DNA from: Actinomycetes bacterium
Lineage (GTDB): Bacteria > Actinomycetota > Acidimicrobiia > Acidimicrobiales > Acidimicrobiaceae
DNA length: 64,000 nucleotides
Assembly: GCA_021826315.1 (NCBI GenBank)
Contig: JAKAZZ010000005.1
Coordinates: forward strand, 1 to 64,000
Reading direction: 5' to 3'
This document shows, piece by piece, positions 10,579-20,288 of this stretch. The translations under genes and the position numbers were made by a program. Each line of letters begins with the position of its first letter. The stretch's first letter is position 1. The notes below the pieces were generated by a model, which was not told the DNA's origin, searched no databases, and saw nothing but the letters and a program-made list of their open reading frames with translations.

Positions 10579-11411
10579 ACGAGCACGACCCTATTTACAC
10601 AAACGACAGCAACAACCCAGTGAAAGGTTCCGATTCAGTGATAAACCCACCCGAAGTACGCTCGTATCCCAAGATGATCTTTGGGAGCAATACCACAATC
10701 CTCAACATTGAGGAGACCATATTTAACGCAGGACTTGTGGTCCTCGATATGGCTGGAACAACTGTGGCAGACGATGGAGCTGTGCTCGCTGCCTTCCACG
10801 ATACCGCTGTTGCCATGGGAGTAAACGTATCATCTCCGAACTTCGACCAGATGATGCAGTATGTGAAGGAGACCATGGGCCAATCGAAGATTACAGTCTT
10901 CGAAGAGATCTTCAAGGACAAAGGCGCTGCCACTAGAGCAAACGACTTGTTCGAAGGCTTCTACAAGGATCAAGTCCAACGCTACGGAGTAACTGAAATA
11001 GAGGGAGCATCACAGCTATTTTCTACTCTTCGTGATAGGGGAATCAAAGTCGCCCTCACCACAGGATTCTCCTATGAGACCATGTCACTACTGCTCGAAA
11101 AGCTCTCCTTTACAATCAAGATCGACTCCGCCATCTGTCCTAGTGCGACTATCAAAGGCCGACCAGAGCCCGACATGATCCTCCATACGATGAAGATCCT
11201 TGGCATCGACGATCCGCGAAGAGTTGTGGTTCTAGGCGATACTCCTAGCGACATGATGAGCGGAAAAGCAGCACACTCAGCTCTTGTAGTTGGAGTACTG
11301 AGCGGAAGTGGCGAAGCTGATGAACTCTTGAATGCGGGTGCAGACGTCGTGATCAACTCTGTCGCCGATCTCGCCACCCTCTTCTACGCCTTCGGAAAAA
11401 GCATCCTATAG
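10575..11411 (+). CDS. Phosphonatase-like HAD hydrolase (PhnX-like, TIGR03351-type); true start may be the ATG at 10674
   Basis: DMAGTT nucleophile motif (DxAGT of phosphonatases), cap-domain MGQSK lysine, KGRPEPDMIL with Arg, GDTPSDMM motif. Confidence 0.85.
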   Translation: MNEHDPIYTNDSNNPVKGSDSVINPPEVRSYPKMIFGSNTTILNIEETIFNAGLVVLDMAGTTVADDGAVLAAFHDTAVAMGVNVSSPNFDQMMQYVKETMGQSKITVFEEIFKDKGAATRANDLFEGFYKDQVQRYGVTEIEGASQLFSTLRDRGIKVALTTGFSYETMSLLLEKLSFTIKIDSAICPSATIKGRPEPDMILHTMKILGIDDPRRVVVLGDTPSDMMSGKAAHSALVVGVLSGSGEADELLNAGADVVINSVADLATLFYAFGKSIL

Positions 11412-11444
11412 ATCGTCTTTGTCGCTAAGTTAGCCATCGGACAT

Positions 11445-11491
11445 AAAGATATGCCCCTACGTCACCGTACGACATAGGGGCATATCTTTTT
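11445..11491. terminator. Bidirectional intrinsic terminator between convergent genes
   Basis: AAAGATATGCCCCTA...TAGGGGCATATCTTTTT hairpin (core stem 11448-11463 / 11471-11486, one mismatch) with flanking A/T tracts, between the convergent HAD gene and rdgB. Confidence 0.85.
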
Positions 11492-11531
11492 CACCAAATT
11501 CGCCGAAGCTTCAACTTCGCATCTTTTTCTT

Positions 11532-12137
11532 CTATGACAGGATTGATGGGTCCTCTGATATGGCTTCAATCAACTTCGAAAGGGCGCGCGATCTATGTGA
11601 TATCGTCGACTTTTCGAAGCTCTCCATCTCTCCGAAGGTTCTTCCATCACCTTCATCGGGGATGAACATCGAGTCGTAGCCGAATCCGTGCGTGCCGCGT
11701 TCAAAGGTAAATACCTTGCCCTCAACGACCCCTTCAAAGGTCGCAATGCGACCACTCGACCCCTTCAAAGCCATTAAGCACATAAACCGGGCGGTAGAAA
11801 AGTCAACTCCTACTCCATTGAGACCTTCTATCAACGCTGCTCGATTTCGCTTATCATCACCTTCTACCCCGCCAAAGCTGGACGAATAGACTCCGGGGGA
11901 TCCATCGAGAATATCTACAAATAACCCTGAATCATCTGCCAAAACAGCGCTTCCTTCGACGAATTCGAAGTCATAGTTAGCCTTTATGATGGCATTTTCG
12001 GTGAGGGTAACGCCGGTTTCAACTGGTGCAGCAATATCTGAACTCCTTGGCAATACTGCCACGTCAAAGCGCGCAAGGAGTTCAGATATCTCTCTTACCT
12101 TGCCGGGGTTCGATGTTGCTAGGTAAAGGCGCTTCAC
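11532..12137 (-). CDS. rdgB: XTP/dITP diphosphatase (RdgB/HAM1)
   Basis: LYLATSNPGKVREISELL, ADDSGLFVDILDGSPGVYSSSFGG, GFGYDSMFIP, SHRSRALSKL motifs. Confidence 0.95.
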   Translation of the reverse strand: MKRLYLATSNPGKVREISELLARFDVAVLPRSSDIAAPVETGVTLTENAIIKANYDFEFVEGSAVLADDSGLFVDILDGSPGVYSSSFGGVEGDDKRNRAALIEGLNGVGVDFSTARFMCLMALKGSSGRIATFEGVVEGKVFTFERGTHGFGYDSMFIPDEGDGRTFGEMESFEKSTISHRSRALSKLIEAISEDPSILS

Positions 12138-12877
12138 TAGATCGACCTCTGTCGAGGTGGCTCCAGAGTTGCAGCGAGTTGAAAGTCAAGTAGCTGGGCA
12201 ATTCCGTGTTCGGCTAATGAGAGCATCTCATCTAGTTGATCCCTGGAGTAACTAGCCTCTTCACCAGTGCCTTGAATCTCCACGAATCTACCGTTGTTCA
12301 ACATTACGACGTTCATATCGACTTCGGCTCGTGAATCTTCGCTGTAGTCCAAATCCAAAAGACACTCATCGTCAACGATTCCAACCGATACCGCTGCACA
12401 CTGACCAGTTATAGCCGACTCGCTAATCCTTCGCTCCAAGCTGAGACGCTTGATCGCATCGGAAAGTGCTACAAATCCACCGACGATTGAAGCACAACGC
12501 GTGCCACCGTCTGCCTGTATGACGTCGCAGTCAACTGTGATCTGGATCTCGGGCAAAGCTTCGAGTTTGACAACGCTTCGAAGCGACCGGCCAATTAGAC
12601 GCTGAATCTCCATTGTCCGACCGCTCTGCTTGCCTTTGGCCGCCTCACGCGTAGACCTCTCTGGGGTCGACCCAGGAAGAAGTGAGTACTCTGCCGTTAC
12701 CCACCCCTTTCCGGTTCCTCGAAGCCACGCAGGAGCTCGATCCTCTATAGAGGCAGTGCACAACACCTTTGTACGCCCCATAGAGATCAGCGCTGATCCA
12801 TATGCCATAGTTGTAAAGTCTCGCTCTATCAATACTCCGCGCAGGTCATCTGCTCCCCTGCCGTCACGACGCGCCAA
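12137..12877 (-). CDS. rph: Ribonuclease PH
   Basis: GSALISMGRTKVLCTASIEDRAPAWLRGTGKGWVTAEYSLLPGSTPERSTREAAKGKQSGRTMEIQRLIGRSLR is diagnostic. Confidence 0.96.
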   Translation of the reverse strand: MARRDGRGADDLRGVLIERDFTTMAYGSALISMGRTKVLCTASIEDRAPAWLRGTGKGWVTAEYSLLPGSTPERSTREAAKGKQSGRTMEIQRLIGRSLRSVVKLEALPEIQITVDCDVIQADGGTRCASIVGGFVALSDAIKRLSLERRISESAITGQCAAVSVGIVDDECLLDLDYSEDSRAEVDMNVVMLNNGRFVEIQGTGEEASYSRDQLDEMLSLAEHGIAQLLDFQLAATLEPPRQRSI

Positions 12878-12938
12878 TTTATTTCCTTCTATTCATGATT
12901 AACATTTTGAAATTATCTTCGACTGAAAGGTTAGAAGA

Positions 12939-13742
12939 TCAACGATCAACCCTGTGGCTTGTAACCGTCGAAAAGTCAAGACCCAAAAGAGTTCTTCCAA
13001 TACGGCGAAATTCATCTACGTCACCGGATGTAATCGCCCTAAAACTACCCACGCTTCGCATTGCCGCGAGATTAAAGTCAAATAGGAGCTGACGCACCGA
13101 GAATGCCGTCTCCTCTGCTGAAGATATGAGTGTGACACTTTCGCCGAGGACCTTTGAAATCGTGCGAGCAAGGAAGGGGTAGTGGGTACATCCAAGAAGG
13201 AGCGAGGAGACGTTACCATCTAATATCGGACGAAGGAGTCGTTCTGCGAGGACCAAAAGTTGGTCGCTCTCGAGCTCTCCCCGTTCTACAAATTCAACGA
13301 AACCTGGCATGGCAGCACAAGTGACCTCAAGATGTGGAGCTATTGCCCCTAGCATCTCCTGATAGGCTCCCGATGAGATGGTTCCGACGGTTCCAATGAC
13401 ACCTATACGGTCGGTCGTAGCAGCGCTGACAAGTGATCGGGCCCCTGGCTCAATCATTCCAACCACCGGCACCGAATACTTTTCCACGATCGTATCGAGG
13501 GCAAAAGCACTCGCAGTATTACAGGCGACGACGATCATCTTTACATCAAAAGCATTGATCAAGTAGTCGCAAATTTCAAGACTAAAGGCAAGAACCTCTT
13601 CACGCGGCTTGGGTCCATAAGGGTATCTGGCACTATCTCCGAAGTAGATCAGGTCCTCGCCGGGCATCAAGTCCGCAATCGCCTTTACGACGGTCAAACC
13701 ACCAAAGCCACTGTCAAAGATTCCAACTGGCCTTTCATCCAC
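12939..13742 (-). CDS. murI: Glutamate racemase
   Basis: GIFDSGFGGLTVVKAI, YFGDSARYPYGPK, VACNTASAFALD, LLLGCTHYPFL motifs. Confidence 0.96.
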   Translation of the reverse strand: MDERPVGIFDSGFGGLTVVKAIADLMPGEDLIYFGDSARYPYGPKPREEVLAFSLEICDYLINAFDVKMIVVACNTASAFALDTIVEKYSVPVVGMIEPGARSLVSAATTDRIGVIGTVGTISSGAYQEMLGAIAPHLEVTCAAMPGFVEFVERGELESDQLLVLAERLLRPILDGNVSSLLLGCTHYPFLARTISKVLGESVTLISSAEETAFSVRQLLFDFNLAAMRSVGSFRAITSGDVDEFRRIGRTLLGLDFSTVTSHRVDR

Positions 13743-13794
13743 GTCCTACAGCATATTTACCGAGATACTAAGTTGCGACGAAGTATGCCCACAA

Positions 13795-13823
13795 CCAAAG
13801 GAGAAGTTGGTTTCCACCTTTGG
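13795..13823. terminator. Possible hairpin terminator downstream of the alpha-hydroxy acid oxidase gene
   Basis: CCAAAGG (13795-13801) / CCTTTGG (13817-13823), perfect 7-bp arms; weak T-tract. Confidence 0.35.
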
Positions 13824-13831
13824 CGAAACAC

Positions 13832-14971
13832 CTAACCTTCGAATATGATCTCTCGGGTTACCTCCGCTACCGATTGAGCACCAACGAGAGCCATTGCGAC
13901 TTGGAGCTCCTCCTTGATAAGTGAGATGGCCTTTTTGACTTCAGATTCGCCTCCCTTTCGGAGCGCCTTGGCAAAGGCTTTACCCACCATCGCTCCATCG
14001 CCGCCGAGGGCAATTGCCCTCACGACATCCGATCCGAAGGTAACTGCTCCGTCCATCCAAAGTGACTTAGGAAATTGCCGATCGCAGCGGCCGAAGATCT
14101 TCATTGCATCGACCGCCGTAATTGCGCCATCGAGTTGTCTGCCACCGTGATTCGAGACGACTACGCCAGACGAGATAGAGCCTCCTAATTCGATGTCCTG
14201 GGGCGCCATAACACCCTTGAGGATGAGTGGCATCGGAGCACACGCCCTTGCTACATCTGCGATAACGCCGACGTCAATCGTCGGGTTTTGCACCAGTGAA
14301 TCGTCAAAGGCAGCAGCCGATCGCCCCATCGAAAGATCGCCAGCTAAAGCTGACTCAGCGTTTGGGATAAAGCTTGGTGGCAGGTTGCCTCGAACCATCT
14401 TTTCCGGAATCGAAAAGCCATTAGCCCGATCTCGCCTCCTCGGAAAGATATAGGGCGTGTCCACGGTCAAGACGAATCCGTCAAATCCAGCCGACTTAGC
14501 TCGATCGATAAAGCTAAATGATAATTTGCTGTCCTTCATTAGGTAGATCTGGAAGAAGAGTCCCGCCATAGCTTGCGAGGTCGCTATCGCACGACGATTT
14601 GCAATGAAAGTTTCAGCTACCTTCTCTAAAGGAATCGCACTCCGAACAGAAAGTACAAAAGAGACTCCCGCCTTTGCCGCGGTTCGCGCCATCGTCTCCT
14701 CTCCTCTTTCTGCTAAAAGCGAAAGGTAAGCCATTGGTGCAACCGCGATTGGAAGCGGAACTACCACACCGCCCAAGTTGGTCGTGGTGTCGCAACTTAA
14801 ACTTCCTTGAAACGCTCGCGGTATGAGGCGAAGTGAGTCGAGGCCTTTACGATTTTCCCTTAGAGTACGTTCTCCACCCGAGCCTCCAAAGTAGTATTCG
14901 TCTATCCGTCGATTCAACTTCTTCTGACTATCTTCCATAGCACTATCCTTATCCACCCGAGTAAACGACAC
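13832..14971 (-). CDS. FMN-dependent alpha-hydroxy acid dehydrogenase/oxidase family
   Basis: VVSNHGGRQLDGA active-site motif, PIAVAPMAYLSL, DGAVTFGSDVVRAIALGGDGAMVGKAF FMN-binding region. Confidence 0.9.
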   Translation of the reverse strand: MSFTRVDKDSAMEDSQKKLNRRIDEYYFGGSGGERTLRENRKGLDSLRLIPRAFQGSLSCDTTTNLGGVVVPLPIAVAPMAYLSLLAERGEETMARTAAKAGVSFVLSVRSAIPLEKVAETFIANRRAIATSQAMAGLFFQIYLMKDSKLSFSFIDRAKSAGFDGFVLTVDTPYIFPRRRDRANGFSIPEKMVRGNLPPSFIPNAESALAGDLSMGRSAAAFDDSLVQNPTIDVGVIADVARACAPMPLILKGVMAPQDIELGGSISSGVVVSNHGGRQLDGAITAVDAMKIFGRCDRQFPKSLWMDGAVTFGSDVVRAIALGGDGAMVGKAFAKALRKGGESEVKKAISLIKEELQVAMALVGAQSVAEVTREIIFEG

Positions 14972-15361
14972 CTTTTACGTAAGTTGAAATCGAAGTAAAG
15001 ACGGTTCACATTGCGAAGTCATATCTCACTCCACCAAGGAAAATGCCCTCTTCAACGTAGTTACCGCATTGACAGCAGCCGAATGATAAGGCCACTTCTC
15101 ACTACTTCAAAAGGAAAGTCGAAGGTACCTGCCTTTTCGAAACCTGTGGCGCATAATCTACAAATATTCGGCCCCCTGCGAAGACGTTATCGATATCGTT
15201 CATCTGCTCTATCCATCTACAAGCGCATAGATTTCAGAGAGCAAAGATTGCTCGGTTGGGCATTGCATAAGTCTCTGAAAAAGCTTTACTTCAGCGCGAT
15301 TTATGCCGATTAACAAAGGGAGAGATTTCACCGCCGCCATCTCGACATCTTTGGAGGAAGC

Positions 15362-18300
15362 TTGTCCTGGCCCTTCAAAAACCATAAATTTGCCCCTGTG
15401 AGTAGGCGACGTAGAAGCAAAATCGTCTCTGTCTTTGTAGTAGTAGCAATTATCTCAATAGCTTTACTTTCTCTGATTGAAGTTAGCGCCTTTGCAAAGA
15501 GCAATAGCTACCTAAAGGCCCGCTTTACCAACCAGCTTAAGACCGAAGACAGGCAGATCACCTCCAAACTCACCTCGACCTTCCAAGAACTTCGCTTTAT
15601 ATCAACGACCCTCACCGCCCTTCATTTTCCCAACAACAAGGTATCGCCCGAAGTCCTAAAGTCGATTTCGGCATATGCGTCGATGACTCCCGGGGTAAGG
15701 GTAATTCGCATCTTAGACTCGACAGGATCAAAGGTGCTGTGGAGTGCGGCGGATGTCATAAACCAAAGCCCCCTCGAAGGTGACAACTCCTTTACCTCCT
15801 TTGATGGCCACGGCGAAGAACTAATTGGCAAGCCAACCTTTGCCCCAGAGTTTGGTGGCTACGTCCTCGCTACCAGACTTAGGGTTCACTCGGCATATGG
15901 CTCGTTCTACGTAAGTGCTCCAATACTTACAAAGTTCCTACTAGGAACTTTAGGTAACATTGAAAGTGGAGTTAGATTCACGGTCTACGATCAATCGACA
16001 GGCGAGCCCTATTCGTCTTCCATGGGCTTTGGAACTTCCGCACAACCATCGCCATCGGTACCGGAACAACACGCAGGGCTATTTACTTCGGTGTTGGACT
16101 CAACGGCAAGTCTTCCGTGGCGCTCAAGTATCTCGTGGGATCTCACAACAATTAAGAGCGAGTATATGGAGAGTGCGCCGACTCGGTGGATGGGTGAGTT
16201 AGCGCTCATCATCTTCACACTTGTTCTAGTAGGATTTGCCCGCTTCATCGGAAAGACTAGGAAGTATGGCCAGAAGGTAACCGGGGTAGCTCAGATCCTC
16301 GAATCGGCAGAGATACGCGACTTTAACGACTATCAAGAATTGCTTCGATTCGCGGGTGCTACCATTGCAGATGAACTCGATCTAACGATCGTCGAATTTC
16401 GCTCTCCTCCAACGCGTCTTTTAGACACTGAAAGGGTCGGACGCGATCGTGCTCTGGCTGAATTCTTAGGGTACTTTCCCCGTCCAGAACCGATTCGAAT
16501 CGAAAGAGACGTCCATACCAAAAGAAGGCTTCGCTCTGCCCAAGCACCGATTAACTCTAAGGCTGAGGGGTACGATGATCTGACGATTGAAATTTCGTGC
16601 CGTCGCTTCGGTCCATCACGAAGTGCCATGATCGACGGAGCGATCGCACTATCACTCGCAATCAAGACGATCCTTGACATCTTCCAAGACCATATCAAAT
16701 CTAGTAGGGTTGACTTTCTCTTTTCAGTCTTAGCCCAAGGAGGAGAGGAGGCACTAAATGCAACAGATGAACACTCCCTCCTTCAAATGGCCTGTGATGC
16801 TATCACTCAAAGCGCCGAGTTTTCACATTGCCTTATCGTAATGGGCGATGGGCCCACCGATCAAAGACTGCTAGCTGCGGCATCTCACGACGGAGTCAAT
16901 GATCTCGTCTACCCAGAGAATGGCAGCAAATCGAGCGTCATAGACCAAATCGCTCAAAGTCAAGCTCCTGTTGTTATCGACGACCTAGTGCTCGAGAATA
17001 GGTTTGAGGCGGAACGCCGATTCGCCCAGACGTACCATCTGCGATCTCTATTGGCTCTTCCAATCATCGTTGAAGGGCGACTATTTGCTGTACTGCTGAC
17101 GTTCTCGCCGCACGTAGCAGTATTCGAGTCGAGCGTCGTCGATGTTGAAAACAGAATTGTAAATCTCTTATCAAAAGGCGTAAAAGAGATAAATCGAAAA
17201 CTGCTAAAGGACAATGAGTTGATCGAGGCCGCCACCCTTGCGCGCTCCGATCAACTAACTGGACTTCCCAACCGTTTAGCCCTCTATGAACACTCAGCGA
17301 CCAAAATCGAAGGCGTCGAGGGTGCTAAAAGATTCATGTTAGGCATATTTGACCTCGACGACTTCAAGTGGATTAATGATCGATTTGGCCACGCCGAAGG
17401 CGATAATGTTTTGATCGAATTTGGCCAACGCATGTCCACTCTCTTGGACGACGGCGACATCCTCGCCCGCATTGGCGGCGATGAATTCGTTCTTGTGGCA
17501 GACGTACCAACTTACAGTCGAATCGACAGGATACTCAAGTCGATAGATAAGGTTCTCGCCGATCCATTGATGGTCGGCGACTTAGCTACAACCTTCAAAT
17601 TCAGCTTTGGATATTCAATCTTTCCAGATGACGGCGATGACATGAAGTCGTTAATGAAGCACGCGGATATCGCCCTGTACCAACTCAAAGATATAAAAGG
17701 AGCGCGACGCAACTGGTACCGAAGGTGGAGGTCAGGCGAGGACGACTCCATAATCAACCACGATATCGCGGCCGAGCCATACGGGAGACGAGCGAACGAA
17801 TTACTTTCGGAGATCGAGCCCGACCTACGTGAAATTGCCGGCAAGACGTCAGAGGAGGCCTTCGGAATCTTCGCGTCCCTTATACCGTCAAGATTTTCAG
17901 CAAACCTATCCGACGACGATATCCATCGCCTTTACGTGGTAACACAAGGTCTTATTGAACAATTGCTTGCATCTAGCGCAACTCTCGAGCACATCGCATT
18001 TGCAACCCGCAACTTCTGCCAGGCTTGGACTCTGACGACCGGCGTCGGAGAGATCGCCTTCAAAGCGGGTGATACAATCCGAACTTCAATCGAATACAAC
18101 CTTCACGGCAGCGACGTTCCAACCCAGCTAATTAGCGAACTCCTTGCAGTTGTAAAGGCGAGAGTGGTCGACCTAAACGACGCCCAAGGCGCTTTTTCGT
18201 CACTGATAACGAATCGCTACTCAGAATATTCATCGCGACCAATTCCATACAAGGGCCACGATTGGACGACAACCTTGGCAAGTGAGATCGAGTCGACCCT

Positions 18301-19837
18301 TAGACTTCCAGGTATTATTGGCGCGGGTCTCTTCGTCAAGGGCGACGGTAGCTCTCTAGAAGCTGCCTTACTACGCCTTCCATCAGCCTACGACGCGGTG
18401 ATCACAAAGAATGGATTTGCAAATCCACTTGGCCAAAACTGTATGTCTCTCGTAAATACCGCCTTCGTAGATGGAATATCAATCTCAATCCCTTCGACTC
18501 GGTGTGATGACAGTGAAGTCGCGATATCGACTCCAGATTTTGATCACGATATTTCAACCGCAGTGGCAATTGCGATACTCGACGATCGCGGTGATGCTGT
18601 TGCTGTAGCGAGCCTCTTCGGAGAAGTTGCAAACATCTTCGAGACACCCCTTGGCGCTCAATTGATCGCCTCGATCCAGACTAGAGGAATGCTCATTTGG
18701 CAACAGGCTCACTCCACTACCCCTAGTTTTCGTCTAGCCGACGTATCAAATATCAAAGGTGCATTCAATCCCAAGGGAGTAGTTCCTCACTTTCAGCCGA
18801 TCGTTGATCTAACAACTGGCAAAGTAGAAAAACTCGAGTTACTGTCACGCCTTCGACTCGAAGACGGCACCCTGCTTTCACCCGCAGTTTTTCTTCCTCT
18901 CCTAAACGAAAAGGATCTCTTCAATCTGCTGCGCTGGTCAAGCGAGAGCGCACTTGAGACCCTCCATGGTTTACAGCGCGACGGCCACGAAATTGGCCTA
19001 TCTATCAACCTCCATCCAGCGACACTTATCGACCCAAATCTCATTAGGTGGCTGGATCGATATATTGAGGCGGCCCAAATTCCACCGGCGGCGCTATCTG
19101 TTGAGATTCTAGAAGACGCTGACGAGAGCGACAGGAGATTGAGAAACGACAACATTAGGAGGATCAAAGATCTCGGGGTTCAACTGGTAATGGACGACTT
19201 CGGAATCGGATACTCCAACATTGCAAGGTTGCGCGAGCTACCCTTCGATGTAATCAAATTAGACCGATCCATCATTGCAAGCGCATTCATCGATCCTGTA
19301 AAAGTGATCGAGCTAATTGGGATCTCAACAACCATCGGCCGAGATCTCGACATAGCAGTTGAGGTCGAAGGTATTGAACGAATTGAACATCTCGAGGTCG
19401 CACGTGCCCTCAGCGCAAATCGAGGACAAGGGTATCTATTTTCTAAGCCAATACCGGGCGATGAGATACGCCTACTTCTTGGAAGAGAACACCACTTCAA
19501 GACCTCAGAAGATGTAACCTCGGAGCTAGGTGCCCTCGCCTTTCACTGGGCGATGACCCATACCAACCGGATCTCCGGATGGCCGAAGTTGCAAGAATGC
19601 CGCCTATACGAATTTTCGAAGCGGTCCAAATACGCCGGCACTCGTATCTTTGAGATCCACAAGTTGATGCACGCTGCCATCGCGATCGGAGATGACGCCA
19701 TATATCGCCGTAATGCGGGTGAATTTACACAACTTCTTCGCTCGTTGATCATCGCCTCGAATGACCGCGATAACTTTGACGCTTCATTGCCTTCAAGCAA
19801 AATCGACCAAGCGACTGGTAAATCTTCTACTGCATAG
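15362..19837 (+). CDS. Large membrane-anchored GAF-GGDEF-(helical insert/GAF)-EAL protein, cyclic-di-GMP metabolism
   Basis: Two N-terminal TM segments; GAF-like region; GGDEF at 17474-17488 (ARIGGDEFVLV); EAL-type domain with ELL at 18836-18844 (FQPIVDLTTGKVEKLELLSRL), DDFGIGYSN, KLDRS, QGYLFSKP. TTG start preceded by GGAGGAAG. Confidence 0.92.
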   Translation: MSWPFKNHKFAPVSRRRRSKIVSVFVVVAIISIALLSLIEVSAFAKSNSYLKARFTNQLKTEDRQITSKLTSTFQELRFISTTLTALHFPNNKVSPEVLKSISAYASMTPGVRVIRILDSTGSKVLWSAADVINQSPLEGDNSFTSFDGHGEELIGKPTFAPEFGGYVLATRLRVHSAYGSFYVSAPILTKFLLGTLGNIESGVRFTVYDQSTGEPYSSSMGFGTSAQPSPSVPEQHAGLFTSVLDSTASLPWRSSISWDLTTIKSEYMESAPTRWMGELALIIFTLVLVGFARFIGKTRKYGQKVTGVAQILESAEIRDFNDYQELLRFAGATIADELDLTIVEFRSPPTRLLDTERVGRDRALAEFLGYFPRPEPIRIERDVHTKRRLRSAQAPINSKAEGYDDLTIEISCRRFGPSRSAMIDGAIALSLAIKTILDIFQDHIKSSRVDFLFSVLAQGGEEALNATDEHSLLQMACDAITQSAEFSHCLIVMGDGPTDQRLLAAASHDGVNDLVYPENGSKSSVIDQIAQSQAPVVIDDLVLENRFEAERRFAQTYHLRSLLALPIIVEGRLFAVLLTFSPHVAVFESSVVDVENRIVNLLSKGVKEINRKLLKDNELIEAATLARSDQLTGLPNRLALYEHSATKIEGVEGAKRFMLGIFDLDDFKWINDRFGHAEGDNVLIEFGQRMSTLLDDGDILARIGGDEFVLVADVPTYSRIDRILKSIDKVLADPLMVGDLATTFKFSFGYSIFPDDGDDMKSLMKHADIALYQLKDIKGARRNWYRRWRSGEDDSIINHDIAAEPYGRRANELLSEIEPDLREIAGKTSEEAFGIFASLIPSRFSANLSDDDIHRLYVVTQGLIEQLLASSATLEHIAFATRNFCQAWTLTTGVGEIAFKAGDTIRTSIEYNLHGSDVPTQLISELLAVVKARVVDLNDAQGAFSSLITNRYSEYSSRPIPYKGHDWTTTLASEIESTLRLPGIIGAGLFVKGDGSSLEAALLRLPSAYDAVITKNGFANPLGQNCMSLVNTAFVDGISISIPSTRCDDSEVAISTPDFDHDISTAVAIAILDDRGDAVAVASLFGEVANIFETPLGAQLIASIQTRGMLIWQQAHSTTPSFRLADVSNIKGAFNPKGVVPHFQPIVDLTTGKVEKLELLSRLRLEDGTLLSPAVFLPLLNEKDLFNLLRWSSESALETLHGLQRDGHEIGLSINLHPATLIDPNLIRWLDRYIEAAQIPPAALSVEILEDADESDRRLRNDNIRRIKDLGVQLVMDDFGIGYSNIARLRELPFDVIKLDRSIIASAFIDPVKVIELIGISTTIGRDLDIAVEVEGIERIEHLEVARALSANRGQGYLFSKPIPGDEIRLLLGREHHFKTSEDVTSELGALAFHWAMTHTNRISGWPKLQECRLYEFSKRSKYAGTRIFEIHKLMHAAIAIGDDAIYRRNAGEFTQLLRSLIIASNDRDNFDASLPSSKIDQATGKSSTA

Positions 19838-20288
19838 GTATGTGCTCGCCTCTAATTTGCGGCAGCTGGATCAACTCATGATGGATAGAAAAATAGTTGG
19901 CTCGCACAGGATGCAACTTCACAGAGTGAACACAGTCGCGGCGACCGCAGTTAATGCCCCAACAAATTAAACGCTTCATCTTGTCGATACCAGCTAATAG
20001 CATTCAATTAGGCAACGTACCGTTGATTCCATTTTGGAATGGCTAGATGCACCACGGAAAATAGAGTTACATCGGATACGTATTTGATAAGTTCCGTACC
20101 AGTCCAATACTCGTTCGGTTGAACCCTTATCTTGGAGCTGACGGGGTCTCCCATTAGAAGCCCAGAGAACAATCCATCGACTCTTACCGCAGCAGGAAAA
20201 ACCAGACTACGACGAACACCAAAGGTTGGTAGTTGCGATCTAAGTCCATTGAGGCAAGTACCCACGCTTTTACTTCGTATGGAACCCT

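Noticed and set aside
20008-20265. 85-aa minus-strand ORF downstream of ftsX
   Set aside because: Not similar to SmpB or any family I recognise; insufficient support as a gene.
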